NCBI GenBank assembly: GCA_950295325.1
Contig: OX485808.1
Span: 36,047,180-36,111,179, forward strand
Reading direction: 5' to 3'
From: Polytrichum commune
Lineage: Eukaryota > Streptophyta > Polytrichopsida > Polytrichales > Polytrichaceae
DNA length: 64,000 nucleotides
Under the pieces are notes generated by a model, which made no database searches, was not told the origin of the DNA, and was given only the letters and a program-made list of their open reading frames with translations. Numbering within the stretch: the first letter of the stretch is position 1; every line of letters starts with the position of its first letter. Below, in pieces: positions 27,120 through 40,105 of this stretch. A program made the translations under genes and the position numbers.

Positions 27120-30100
27120 ATGGAACTACCAAAACCTCGACCGACGTTCTTGATCACTCTTCTTCTCGCAAACCTCTTCCTCCTCCTCCTGCCCAAAACT
27201 CAAACCCTCACCTTCGACACACCTCCCGATGGAGCAGGAACTCTTCACCTAAGCTCATTCTGCGACCGAGCAACATCAAACACTACCATCACAACGTGTC
27301 CCGCCATCTCCACATTCGACCTAATCGACATCACAGCCTACGCAGGACTGTGGTACGAGATCGGAAGCACCGCACAGTTCAAGCTCACAACGTCGGCAGG
27401 GATGAGCCGAGTGGAAACAAACTACACAGTAATTCAAACCACCTCCTCCTCCTCCTCGGACGAGGATCATCATCTCCACTCCACCACGACAATCTCTGCA
27501 GTGAACAGCGAGGTTCGAACGCTAGGCCCAATTGCAACGACAGGAGTGGCAGGGATCAACCGAGGCGCCAAGGACGTGTGTCAGGGGGTTAGGGACGTGT
27601 GTTCTTCGCTTGGCTCCCAGAGTGACTTAATGCAGTCTGTGAATGAGCTGTGTAAAGTTGCGTATATACTTGCGGACGATCGGCCGGACCTGTCTCCGAC
27701 CCTGACGAGTGTGGCGAAGCAGGTGCAAGGGTACGCTCTCAACATCTCCAGGGAGCTGCCTATGTTGGCGAGGCATGTGAAGGAGGTGCAGGTCCAGAAT
27801 GGGTACCTGAGTGAGGCCAATGGGACGGCCAAGGCCAGAGTGGAGCAGTTGCGGTTGGATCTCATCGCCATCAGCAAGCATGTGGGTGTGATTGTGGAGT
27901 TTGTGAACGAGATGGCCGCCGCGAGGAAGTCCCTCGTCGAGGTTAGTCTTGCAACCACACCATCTTCTTCGGAACCTCTAAAGCTACACATGGTGTCTTC
28001 TTCTGGACGGCTCCACAATTTGCACATACTCTTTTGGCATGTGGATGAGATCACCGTGAATCGTCTCATCCGGTTAGCAATTGTGAAGTCTAAGTCATGA
28101 AAAATGCTGTTTCAAGTGTCAAGTAAATTGGAATCTGATTTGCAAAAGTTATAAGAGGTCAAAGTGAAGATTCTTCTTTCTCGTCTTTTCAAGCAATGAG
28201 CAAGTATGTGGATGTGATTCTGGAATTTGTGAACGAGTGGATGGTTGCTTCAAGGAAGTGTCTCGCTGAGGTGAGCTTTGCAACCACATCTACTTCTTCC
28301 AAACCTCTAAAGACAGACCTGATGTCTACTTCTGGAGAACTCCACAATTTGCACATACTCTCTTGACATGTGGATGGGGTCACCGCGAATCGTCTCATCT
28401 GCTTAGCAATTGTGGAGTCTAATTAAGTCATGAAGATGATACCTCAAGAAGTGCTCGTGACATCTCAAGAGACAACTATCAAAAACAAAGTCGCTGTTTT
28501 CAGTGTTCAAATTGGCATTCAAGCTCGTCTATATATGTCTCGATTGATCAATTGAAATTGAAGTGCGAATCTGTGTGTCAATCTTTGCGCAGGTGGCATT
28601 AAAGCTAGTCATGGGTGGAGAATTTGTGAACTCGGTCGACGTGACTGAAGCGTCCGTGATAATAGCAGGTGCTGAGCAGAGTATATTAGTGAGCACGAAA
28701 CGCATCGAAGAAAGTCTGGGTGGCATGAGAACCGCGTCCGAGCTCATACTTTCAGATCTAAACAGGCCCATGGGAGAGGTGGCGTGGGATATTCCTGCCA
28801 TCGCCACTCAGAACGAAACCTCCAAAGGCAAACTCCAGGTGCGATTCATTCCTAAACAAGATTCATCCTCGACACTTTTTGAGTCAATTGCATGCCGTGC
28901 CGGGGATTCGCTCCCTTGTAGAGATACGAACCACTTGAGATGAAGGGGTGCTTTCAGGGGAGCTATATAATAATGCACATATTCATGGAATATTCCTCAT
29001 ACTTGATGAAATTTTGGGAATATATCTAATATACATTTTAGTTTTATTTTTTAATATCCTAAATTTTTTAGTTTAACATTTTTATTTTGAAACATTAATC
29101 AAAATCTTATCTTTGATTGCACCACATGTTTTAGTGGAGCGTCAGTGCTCCTCCCCACCCCTCCATCCTTCCCTTGCTATTTGATTAGTGCATTTTTGGG
29201 GGTGGCCATGATAATTTGTAGAATTTGCAAGGGTCAACGTTTTTAGAATATGATTTGAAGCTGCTAAAACATTTTCAAGGAGCACCTCCATAGTTTTGGA
29301 GTTGTTAAGTTTGTATTATCTAAAACACTTTTAGGACTACAATTTTTTTGAAATTCAATCAAAAGTGAAACAACTAGGTACAAAGAATTTGGATGGTGAG
29401 CCCTAATGCTTTAGGAAAAATGCACTTCAAAGCACTTTAAAATGTAAGCCTTCTTGAATTATGATAAAAGTGATATCAGTAAAATCCTCTCAATGCATGT
29501 AACCACAACCTATGGGGTAGGGGCCTTCCTTATAGGGATAATAATGAACCAAATGCAATAAAAGAGTATTTTCAAGGGGACTATGAAGTAATGTGTATAT
29601 ATCATCAGATGTATGGATTGTTCCATACATCTGATGAATATTGTAGAACTTTATGTTATACATTCTCAAAATGAATTTCTAGTACCCTATATTTAAGTTA
29701 TTTTTTCAATAAGATTTATTACTCTTGATTTTATTCCACCTTATTAAATTTTTGCACATGGTTCTTAATATATTACAAAGAGTGAGCTCCACACCACCAA
29801 GGAGCCACTACGGTGTGCATATCTCATGTTGAAGCGAAAATTAAAGTTGTAGTTTGATTTGGACACCAAACAAGATGCAGAGGATTTTGTTTTGTTTTAT
29901 CAATGGCTCTGCCCTATGGGAAGAGAATCCTAAGGGTGGTCTCTGAAATACATCAAAGTTTGGCTATCAACCAAAACCTACCACATATGGTGTTAGCAAC
30001 ATGCTTCACAAGCTGAGTCCAGTTGCAACGGACATTTTGATGTAAACTGGTCGTTAAAATGAGCCCAAAGTTTGGTCATGGATGGACAACCAATCATGAT

Positions 30101-30506
30101 TGGCCACGTGTGCAAGATAATACTAAGACAGAGCACTCTTGCGACTAGCCGCTTGTTTAAATCATTCTTCTAATCGGGAATCAAAGTGGGGTGTGTGCAG
30201 TTTTCTATCATGGGATTGTCCGTTCCATATTGGATCATAGCGCTCGAGGGGGCTCCATCACATGGTTACAAAGCGGCACTCGTGTACTCTTGCATGGAAA
30301 ACTTGGTAGTTGGGGCGATCGAGCAATCGTTCTTCGTATTATCAAGGACCCCCACAATTCAACCCGCAATATTAGAGCGGTTCATTAATGTGGCGGTGTC
30401 TTTGGGAATCGATCTTGAGTGTGAGAATCCATTCTTACAATCAACGTGTGCAAACTCCTCGCCCGTTGTGAAAGAAGCACCGACACCCCTTACGTGTTGT
30501 AGCTAG
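27120..30506 (+). CDS. Secreted lipocalin-like protein with large helical insertion, three exons
   Basis: Exons 27120-27941, 28593-28838 and 30201-30506 join in frame to 457 residues. Residues 1-29 (MELPKPRPTFLITLLLANLF, then LLLLPKTQT) form a typical signal peptide. FDLIDITAYAGLWYEIGSTAQFK at 66-88 (quoted in part as GLWYEI, 76-81) is the lipocalin G.WYE motif, followed by the strand ETNYTVI. The last exon gives VPYWIIALEG at 364-373, then YKAALVYSC and FFVLSRTPT at 400-408, matching the C-terminal half of lipocalins (apolipoprotein D, bacterial Blc). Between the second strand region and GKLQFSI (353-359) lie about 170-200 mostly helical residues not found in normal lipocalins. Cys at 48, 60, 154 and elsewhere could form disulphides. 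Family knowledge suggests binding of a small lipophilic ligand outside the cell or in the secretory path. The inserted part is unrecognised. An in-frame ATG at 27090 would add ten residues and weaken the signal peptide. Confidence 0.75.
27894..28425. repeat. Tandem duplication covering the end of lipocalin exon 1 and the start of intron 1
   Basis: Sequence 27870-28095 is repeated at 28197-28425 with about 80 percent identity by eye. The second copy keeps an open frame (SKYVDVILEFVNEWMVASRK, then CLAE) in place of SKHVGVIVEFVNEMAAARKSLVE, and it still ends in a good donor (GAG|GTGAGC). It lacks an obvious AG acceptor with a pyrimidine tract, apart from TTTTCAAG just before it. Confidence 0.75.
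29603..29636. repeat. Perfect 15-base palindrome
   Basis: CATCAGATGTATGGA, a four-base loop TTGT, then TCCATACATCTGATG. It lies in intron 2 of the lipocalin gene. It could be a remnant of a MITE. Confidence 0.8.
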
Positions 30507-30564
30507 CGAGTGGCAAATACTTCAAACTTCCCTAGTAATGGCGAACACTCAATTGTGCCCTAAG

Positions 30565-31011
30565 TTACCGTAGCTCTCTTGCAGCTTGGGCACCTTTTTG
30601 CCTAATAATTAATTGAAGTGTGAAAGCAAGTTAGGCAACCCAAAAAATAATATTCTAAAATTGGGAAAATTCAAAAAGTAATTTAAAATAAGTTAGACAT
30701 TCATTCCCATTTGTTTGTCTCATTCCCAATTTTATGGAAGTGCGTCAAAATGACTTATGGAGCAAATTCCTGCTTGTATTGTTTCTAGACCATGAGTGAG
30801 ATTGATGTTGCGTGAAAACACTGTTGAAGTTATTTGATACTACTTTGTTGGATTCTAGTGAATGTCACTTGCATTATTATGATTTTAGGCACTCTTTGAA
30901 TGTTTTTTTTTTTTTTTTTTTGGTGGACACTCAATGAAATTAATTTCCCGGAAATTTAGGCACCTTTAAAATCAATTATTTTTTGCCCAAGTTGCTAGAG
31001 AGTGACGGTAA
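30565..31011. mobile_element. TIR element, 447 bases
   Basis: The left end TTACCGTAGCTCTCTTGCAG, followed by CTTGGGCACC, is inverted at the right end as GGTGCC..GCCCAAGTTGCTAGAGAGTGACGGTAA (split). The element lies just downstream of the lipocalin gene and has a run of T at 30904-30922. Non-autonomous DNA element, superfamily not assigned. Confidence 0.65.
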
Positions 31012-31469
31012 ACCTTGAAATACTTAGAATTGTTTCCTCAATGGTTCCATGATGAACTTGCTTATGGCCACAGCCGAAGCTAGCTTTGGAGCAAGCGTCA
31101 TGGTGCATTGGCTAAGTGTGATGGTTGCCAAATGTGTCCATTGTGACATGGTGGCACTTGGCCCCGTGAGGTATGATAATAGCATGGTAGATAATGGCCC
31201 ACATGGCATTTAAAACTTTCCTTTAGTTGGTTTAAAAAAACATTTTATTGAGATTATCATGTATGTGAAAATATTGTATAACTTACTTGGGATTTGAAAG
31301 TAAACATTTCATTGGAAGTTGTGATTTTTTTGTAAGTTTATGTTATGTATATAAGTACAAACTTTTGAAGGTCTCTTTGTTTACATACTTTGTTTGGGTG
31401 ATAAGTTTAGAATGGCTCATCTATTAGCAGATCCACAACATGCATTTGTTGGGCGAGTGGACTCTTTTG

Positions 31470-31735
31470 TACCGTTGTTGAAATTTTGCATGATTTGATA
31501 CAATGCGTTCAATATGCCATTATTTGGATCGATATTCTTCTAAACCATATTGACATCAAGATAATCTTGCCTAGATTTGAAAGTTCTTGCATGATATATA
31601 GACCCAAATGATATCCCAAACACTCAAATATCATCAAATACCCTCAAATACCCATCTCTTCATGGTAAAGAAATCTTCATTATAGATACCCAACTGGTGT
31701 TCAAAAAGACGGTACCAATCCAACATTGGTTTATT
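31470..31735. mobile_element. Interspersed element, family 3, copy 3 (diverged)
   Basis: It shares 'CTTCTAAACCATATTGA', 'TTCTTGCATGATATATAGACCC' and 'GATACCCAACTGGT' blocks with 8293-8667 and 58847-59222, with gaps. Confidence 0.45.
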
Positions 31736-32701
31736 CTTTACATTCATTGGTCTTTGAAGTCAAGTACTATGAATGCCCGCATGCCCAAGTTGAAATCAGT
31801 AGCTCTCAAATCCTTGACAGTTGACATGCGAGCAAACAACGTGCTAGTAAAATTGTGGATTTTTTCTTTTCTTTTGCCAGATGGCCATAAAAATACTTGA
31901 TTCTAGGATATCAACATTGATCCTTGACCTTCCTATAGGTTTGTGGCCAATTCAATTCCAGTGACTTGGACTAGACTAATTTAGGGTTCCTAACCCCTAA
32001 CTTACCATGCCCAATTTTTCTCACATCTGCCCAGAAAATGTGGCCTCTATTTTAGTTACCGTATCTATAGATCTAAAGTTTTTGTAACTAATTCAACTGC
32101 ATAGATGTTTACAAGTTGGAGGTGACTACTCACGGTCCATATTTTTAGCTTTGAAGTTTTATTACGCAAGAGATCATAATAGGACAATCAATAATGGTCT
32201 TGAGAGGCAACAATTTAGAAATGAAATCGGGGTTGGTTTTTTGATCGAACCTCCACTCAAATCGTCTCCACATGACAAAATGTTACCCTCATTCAAAAGA
32301 GGGGCAATGTACCTAGTAAAATCAGCTCACAAATCTTGAAACCACTATTTTGTGATTTTTCGGGAAGTTTTGTAATTTGAGGTAGTGGAGCCACAACTAT
32401 GCACCTTTCATATAGATTTACGCTCACCAACACATCTCCAACTAAAAACTCCAACTGTAGATGTTTAGGATGTGTTGTTATTGAATGTCATGCAAATTTT
32501 CAAATCAGTCGGGAATCATTTGCACATAGGGATCACCAAAAAGAATATTTAAGATATGCTTTCCCTAAATAGCAGAGGCGACAAATGTCAAGGATGCATA
32601 CATGGATCAGTTCCACTGTAAACCAGTTGAAAGCACACTCCCATATTTGAATTAATCCAAAAATGACTAACTTTGTTGAAACAAAATCATCCACATGGCA
32701 T

Positions 32702-33323
32702 CAAGGGCGGAGCCAGGGGGGCTTTGGGGGGGGGGGGGGGGGGGAAGGGGCTCAACCCCTCCTGACATCACTAGTAGAAAACTATGCCAAAACAACTACA
32801 AATTTTTCTTTTTCGTTTTGTAGCCGCAATGTTAAAAAATTATGGGCATGTAATACACCATTGGAAAGGTGAAGATCTTTCCAACAATATAGTATAAGCC
32901 CCACAATTCCTAAAATTTTAGTTGGTAAAGCCCAAAAACATCTACAGTTCTTTAGCAACTCCAGAGCAAGCTGGTCAAAAGCACCGCAATGCCTAAACGA
33001 TTGCGGTTCTTTTTCATAATGTTTTCTACGAGTGCATTGAAGGAAAGGCGTACATCTGCTTACTATTGGCGATGTCTATTGGCGATGTCTATTGGCGATG
33101 ATTGGATGGTCGATCTGATGATCATCTATATCGAAAAGACCATTACCAAAGCTTTGGATATTAACATTATCAAAATTATGGGGATGTTAGCTAAATGAGT
33201 TGAAATCTCTCAATAAATAATCAAATTCGACCACCTATTGAAATTTGAAAATAAAATTTACATTGGATGTTTCCATATTCTGTGGTCAACCCCCCCTAGG
33301 TCAAAATCCTGGCTCCGCCCCTG
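32702..33323. mobile_element. hAT-type non-autonomous element with 8-base target duplication
   Basis: The left end CAAGGGCGGAGCCAGGGGGG and the right end CCTGGCTCCGCCCCTG are inverted. They have the common plant hAT form CAGGGGCGGAGCC. The flanks CATGGCAT (32694-32701) and CATTGCAT (33324-33331) are an 8-base duplication with one mismatch. The interior has a run of about 18 G and no transposase. Confidence 0.85.
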
Positions 33324-33707
33324 CATTGCATGACATAGCAGACATGAACATGAACAAGAGGAGAAATTCAACAGTCCAAAAACCATCCAAACGGGTGTCA
33401 AAGGGGTCAGAGCGAACTGTACACGACCAAATTATGGTTGCATAGGACATTATGGACGAAAACTTATTCCAGTGACATATTCAATAAATAAAATAGCAAC
33501 TTCTGAACTACATACTATTGTAGGGTTTTGATGCCAGTTGAATGAGAAGTGCGTTCATATGCAATAAATCCCTCACTATGTAGGTTTGGGTCTTTCCGTT
33601 GGCCGGGCCAACTTGCAAATCTCTCAAGGTGCTTGGCACTTGGATCATGCTTTGTTCCCTAGGTGAAGTTCATCCTTCTTGCAATGATAAACCCCATAAA
33701 CTTTATT

Positions 33708-34135
33708 GGCTCTGTCTGTAGGACAGAGGCTATGCATCAACTTCTTCGTTTCAAGAGCAAATTTCCTAACCACTTTGCGTTCAGACTTGGACATTACTTG
33801 TTCTTGTTATTTTTGGTCCACTTTATTTAATGTGGATGTTAACTATAATTATATATGTATATGTGTATATATAGAACTATAATTGCTCCCTAAAACGCAT
33901 TGAAAGAAATCTAGTTAACTATAGTTATTTCGGAAGTTCTTGATTATTTATTCTAAAAATTTCAGATGATATCAAAATCCTTGACCTGCATTTGAAAAGA
34001 AGGTGCACAAAATTCAAGAAAGGTTTGGTATAGTAAATAGCCATGGATTGGCATGAGCAAAATGAACAACTATAATTGTAGTCTTTCATAGTAAAGGACA
34101 AAGCCTCACGGTTCTACCGTTTTCTTGTTATTATA
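33708..34135. repeat. Dispersed repeat, first copy (second at 52809-53183)
   Basis: Long, well-conserved blocks are shared in the same orientation: 'TCTGTAGGACAGAGGCTATG', 'CATCAACTTCTTCGTTT', 'TTACTTGTTCTTGTTATTTT', 'TTGAAAAGAAGGTGCAC', 'ATAGCCATGGATTGGCATGA' and 'GCCTCACGGTTCTACCGTTT'. It could be a solo LTR or a non-autonomous element. No coding part is seen. An (AT)n run follows. Confidence 0.65.
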
Positions 34136-34321
34136 TATATATATATATATATATACTTTTATTATTATTATTACATCAGTAACTTGACTCTAAAGGGTGT
34201 CTGCAGTTCTCGACTCACGCACGTGTCATGAGGTTAAATTTTCAACTGTAAAACTCCACGACCAAGGTGGAGGCCTCCATGGATATAATTGTGGAGTGTA
34301 TTTGCTTGAATTTGGTCCCTG

Positions 34322-35271
34322 TATACCGTAGGTTCATAGCTGGTTCGACACATGTTAGCCGAATAATTAATTAAATTTCAAAAAGTCGGTTCGGCACCTA
34401 AAAATAGAATATTCATATTTTCTGCAATTTTCTCTTTCAATTTTAAAATTTCGGATTAAATTCATTTTCTATCTTCTATTTAACTTATATCTTGTACATC
34501 TCTCTTGCATTGAATGACAAGTAAGATGTGAGTGAAAAGTTGAGAATGCTCTGTGCTTTATGCAACTAGAGTGGAGTTGTGTTCAACAATGCATATGGGA
34601 TATGTAAACTTTGAGGTGAAGCACCGAGTTAGACTTCATTTTTATAACACGCATAACTTTTGCATAGAGTCTTCAAATGACATAAAATTTGTTGGAGGTG
34701 AAAGATTACTTGATTTCTAAACTTTTCTTAGACCAACAAAATTCCAAAAAAGTTGATCTTCTATGCACAAATGAGCTCCGAAAAATTGTTATGAACGCAT
34801 TTTAATTTTTTGATCTTTACACGGCTGCAATGTTTTGTCCATATCTTTTGCATAAAGACTTATTTTGACACAAAACTTGTTGGAGGTGGAAGAAGGATTG
34901 ATTTCTCAACTTTTGTTAGTTGGACAAAATTCTATAAAACTTCATCTTCTATGCTCAATTGGACTCCAAAAATTTGTGTACAACACATTTGAAAAGCCTC
35001 ACCTAGAGTCTTGCTACTTCTTAACCCATATTCTTTGTGGACTAATGTAAGTGAGCTTGATTACAAAAGGAGCACCTTCTCTCTTTCAAAATTCACATAT
35101 GCTTCCACTGTAAGTAAAACTCTAGTGAGAAGTAAAAATTTCTTATTTTTTGGAAATTTTGAAAAATAATTAATTTCATATTCGGAAAAAAAATGCCAAT
35201 AATATTCCAAAATTTTTGGCATCCATTTTTAGAATTAGTTTCTGTAGAACCAGCTATGAACCTACGGTATA
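34322..35271. mobile_element. Element of 950 bases with perfect 25-base terminal inverted repeats
   Basis: TATACCGTAGGTTCATAGCT (continuing GGTTC) at 34322-34346 is matched exactly, inverted, at 35247-35271. The interior contains a roughly 195-base direct duplication (34648-34803 and 34842-34992), sharing 'TTTTGCATA.AGACTT', 'CTTGTTGGAGGTG.AAGA' and 'TGATTTCT.AACTTTT'. No transposase frame was found. Possible TA target, not resolved. Confidence 0.8.
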
Positions 35272-38200
35272 TAACCTCGATTGTAATCCAGAAATTTTGA
35301 CCACGCTATTTCACACCGCCAAGCTGGATGAATGACATGCCACATGCACAAGATTAAGTGCTCATTGATAACATGTGAGCCCAACCTGGTGGAGATGCCC
35401 TCGAATCAAAGATGGTGCGATTATTATAAGCACACACATCTTTCAAGTTGAAATGAGAAAAGGAACATAACAATTTCCACAAGGATACACGTCACCATAT
35501 TTCACCTCTATGATTGAATGAAAGTTTGCACCGAATCGCGTGTTTGTGGAGTCCAACGTAAGGTAGAATTGCCCAATTTGGTGCCTAGTAATCAACGGAC
35601 ACCTATATTTCATTGGTGAATGGTTGGTTGGGTGTGGATCTAAGGGCCACTTCACACACGAGCCAAGAGCCATGACCATGAAATTGTGAGAGCCCAATAG
35701 AAAGTGTGCAAAGGCCGTCTCAACACACCTCCAAAATCATGTAGTGTGGTCACAGATCCTCAAGTGTGGTGTGAAGTCATATGTGACGGGGCCCTCAACC
35801 CAATGCTATTTCAATGAATTTCTATTCATGCGGGTCCTCCCACATGGTAAAATAGGATAAATCAACGGTTATGAGCGTTTGGAGTGCCATGGTCTCCTGG
35901 TTCTGTGTTAGCCCTAACTCCAAGAGGTGGTTTTTGAAAATAATCCAAGTGACCATGAAACATGATCCATTCGATGCCATTTAGGAATCCATGTAGACTT
36001 TACATCCATCTTGCATACACATACTACGCTGGTCCCTCAAGCGTAGTGTGAAGTGAACTTGGAGCGGCTCCACCTTTTCCACCAATGAGAGTGCTTGAAA
36101 TGCAACGGTCACGGACACTTAGTCTTGTGTGTGAAGTGGCCCTATGGACACCAAGAAGATATCATGTGTTTACAAGAGATTGGACTACATGCTCAAAGTT
36201 TATTGACCATTCGGGACGTAAGTCTCAACCTAATTGGAAGGCCTGTGTGATCATTTAATAACTCGGAGAATCTTTCAAACAATCATGATGCACATCTTCT
36301 TGTCCCCTCTATGATGTTTTTGGCACATGGCGATCAAAACAAACAACTCAACACTTGAATCCCCTCTGAAATTTGAGACTAAACAAATGATTATAGTAAC
36401 CAATTCTATGTCATTCTTCAACCACGGGGACTCCACAACAATGTCACAATTCCGTCAGTGCCTGAATGCTCACAAAATCAAAACTAAATCGATTGAACTT
36501 GGAGACAAGTTACTTTGGTCAACAATCTTATCATAGTACATGTATGTCAATGTAATCGGTTTGGGGTTGTATCTCACCTAGTAGGTGGCGCTCTCTGAGT
36601 GGCTTCCAAGGAGGCCAATTATATGACAATAATCACTACTCAATGACGTGTCATGTAGGTAGGAAGGACGTGGCAAATAGTCATTGGCTCAATGCAGCCC
36701 TGCCACCATTATATGTGCGGTATTGATTCTCTAAAATCAAATATCAATGTATAATGGTGTCCCTCAATAGGCTCGGCCTACATGCTATTGAAGTCCCTCA
36801 ATTATGTAAATTAGGTGTTGATTTTTTTAGATGACGAGTATTGGTGTATGATCGTCTTGTGGATTGTGGTAGATGGTTAGAGACGGAGGATGAGCTCCAT
36901 ATGCTTTAAGAGTTTCACTATTTGCTGTGGCAACTAAATCACATATTGAGACGAAAAATTTCTCAATTTGCAAATATCGCAGCACTTGGAATAAAGCTTA
37001 ACTTACCAAGTGTTTTAAGTACGCTTGCTCTAAGTGGGATTTACTTTACCGTATAGTTGTGGACGTCCTTCATCGATGCATAAACCTATAATTGTTCAAC
37101 TAGGCACATACAATCAAAGAAGAAGTTGTTTGAAGGGCATTTGATCAAATGTGGAGGGTGGAAGTTTTTTTTGGTCTTGGTACAATTAGGATGAGTTTCT
37201 ATGTAGGTTGTCTGTCCACCAGATTCTAGTGTGAGTAAGGACAAAGCTGTCCAAATGTAAAGGGAATCTTGTGGGGTAGGGTTCGTATGTGCCAACTAGC
37301 TACTCTCATCTTCTCCAATCCAAACCCACCGTACCTATTAACCTCTTCCTCCCAGTTATCAAGGATGGAGTTCTAGACCAACATTGGTTCCCTTGAGTTT
37401 GTAACCAGTCTTAATTCCCTCAATGATTAGTACTTGTAGGTTAAAGATTCCTCAGTGGATGCATGAAAGTTTAGCAGACCGTGTTCACAGCCCTCCACGT
37501 TCTAACGGACAGCCAAAATGTGGTTGGATGGCGGCTTGTGCTTAACTACATGCAAACACCTCTGGCCCACCATTATCTAAAATCTAATGGACGAGCGGCC
37601 TACATGGAAACTCACCCTTAATTCGCAATTCATGTGATCTCGGTCTTTCACTAAATTATTCATGAGTTTAGGGTTTAGTTTTGCAGATTACAAAAGCTCC
37701 CCGCCTCAGATACTACTCCTCTCTTCAGTCACATGTACTAACTTAATCCTTCACCAAAGTCCAATAATTTACTTACACCAAGTGTTGCAGATATAAACCC
37801 CTTTGTTATGCCAATCACCCATAGTTTTTGAACAGTTAAATCTGTAATAAAACTTGCCCTCAATTTTTGCAACAATTTAAACAGTAGGTTCTCATTGACC
37901 ATGCAATATCCTTAGATAACGTTTCAAATAGATGTGCGTTGCATAACATGAACTTTCACCCAAATTTGATCAAGACTTCAACCATAAAACCCTAAACCCT
38001 ATCACCCACGATGAGTCATCTTATTTCCCAAATGCTAGAGCTACCGATATTTTGTGTTGAAGATCGGTATGTCATAGTCTAAAGTTCACGAGAATGGTTG
38101 GATTTGTGCGAGATTTTTTGATACACTTGACCTATATATTTTAAGGCGGGACAAAGTAGTAGCTCATGGCTATTATGTAGTGGCCCTTTACTACTCTATG

Positions 38201-40105
38201 GGTGAGGCTTTCATTTTGGAAAATGCTTCAAACGCTGCAGTGGATTCAACATGGCTCATCGAGCATCCTCCGGTTAAGATTGTTTTCCATTCTATAACTT
38301 CTTCATGAAGCACATAATTCCAATGGCATAAATTTCTTAGCTACACATCTTTCTACAACCAAAGTTGATTGATGCTAACACATTTGATTTCTCAATCACC
38401 GATAGGGTTGTGTGTGATGTTGCTTATCAACGTGTCATATGCACTTTGTCCAAATTTTGCAAAGTAAAATAATTCGGGATATTGAAGTAGCATCTGCATC
38501 TATGTTGTTGCTAGACTCACACTCTCAAAAATGTTCGCCTCCCATGACCTTTACTTTTTGGTCTGTTGAACATGATGCACACTTGGGTTTCACCTAAGTT
38601 GTGCTAATACATGGAAAATATTGGTATTGATGTGTATGCGGTGTAATGCATTAGTGTTAGTGCAAAATTCCACAGTTAAGAACCTCTTCGGCTTCAGCCC
38701 GTGGGAGTTTTTTACATGTGAACGGGCAATTGGGCGGGTGCATTACAAACATCAATTGTTTTATCTATGAACTGATGTTTTTATTTTGTTGCCATGATTT
38801 GTGTTATGGATAAAGCTGGAGCAATGGAACCAACCAAGAAATTAGTGGCAATACTCAAAGCTAATAGCATCCATTATGTATGTCTTGCCAACCGTTGATG
38901 GGGAGGTGAGGGGGAGGTAATTCAATATTCAATGTTTTGTATTCAAAATCCAATCTGCATGAACTCGATTCTTGATTTAATTAGTTGTTTCTTCATGTGA
39001 GGGCTCTAAAATATATGACCAAAGGGGCCCTAATTTGTGGTGTTAAATTTGGAAACATTGAGCCATGGTGTTACAAATGGTAACAATTTAATTTGTTGTT
39101 TATAAAGGTAATTACATGCATGGAATCATTTTCAACTTCAACATGAAGGATCATGCTTGCAATATGGTTATGTTTGGTGTTTGAAACACTCTTTTGTAAT
39201 TACAAGACGTTGATGACTAGAGCTTGTTACTTGCAAGGCCTAGAGTCATGTTTGATGGACACTTGTTACCCCATGGTTGGATGATTATTTATGATGTATT
39301 GGATTTTTTCTAAATATACCATACTTATGTTCTCCTTTAGGTCATGTACATTGGATAAAAATTTTGAACATCCAACTCTTTGCATGTGTAGGTATTGGGA
39401 TTTTCTAGAATATAAACTATGTTTGCTTTGTGACAAAGTTCAAAATTGTTCTTACATGGAAAGTAGCAACTATGCTAGGGAAGATAAATGTTGTTCAAGC
39501 AATTGTACAACTGCATCTAGCTATCCTTATAGCCTCCAACTATAGAGGTATATGGTTAGTCGAATATTGCTAAACTTCTATAAATATCTCCTATTTCATA
39601 ACATTGTTTAGAAAGTGTATGCATTGTTGACATGCTTTATTACAATACATCTTTCATATTGGTGTTTAAATATTAATCATCCACTCTTACCTCTACTCAT
39701 TATTCAACATTAATTCTCCTAGCTTAAACCTCTCCCTCCATACTCCTCATTGACCAAGCTTCATCTGATTGGTTGTTTTGATTAAACTAACTTTACACAC
39801 TAATAATGGCCTCAAGTAATAAGACCCACATTTGTATTTTTCATGGACATGGCTACATTTTGGTTTCACATGTTATCCAATTTTCTTCTAACCACCATGT
39901 TGAAATTTGATTATTCTTTGTCACTGGTTGCAAAAAATAAAGGTTCTCATTGAAGTGTTAGCATCTCCTATAGATGATATTGAGAAATTCAAGCACATCT
40001 TCCACTCACAAGAAAGGGTATGATTATGGTTTGCATTGCATGTTACTTAGTTCCTTGTTCTTAATAGATAATGGTCAAAGATGTGATGATGATTAATGTT
40101 TGGAA
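35272..40105. other. Gene-poor intergenic region
   Basis: No supported gene in nearly 5 kb. It holds an inverted repeat pair near 35640-36150 (separate entry), a partial family 2 relative around 36170-36290, and otherwise AT-rich sequence. A short frame around 38150-38330 (ALYYSMGEAFILENASNAAV) is not recognised and has no supporting signals. Confidence 0.45.
35635..36152. repeat. Inverted repeat pair, probable foldback element
   Basis: 'GGGCCACTTCACACACGAG' near 35643 is the inverse of 'TTGTGTGTGAAGTGGCCC' near 36124. Blocks further inward (CATTGGTGAATGG against CCACCAATGAGAG) also pair loosely. The ends are not sharply defined. Confidence 0.45.

Noticed and set aside
27581-28069. Minus-strand frame of 162 codons
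   Set aside because: Antisense to lipocalin exon 1, which has a signal peptide and family motifs.
37984-38002. Telomere-like ACCCTAAACCCT
   Set aside because: Only two units, expected by chance in plant intergenic DNA.
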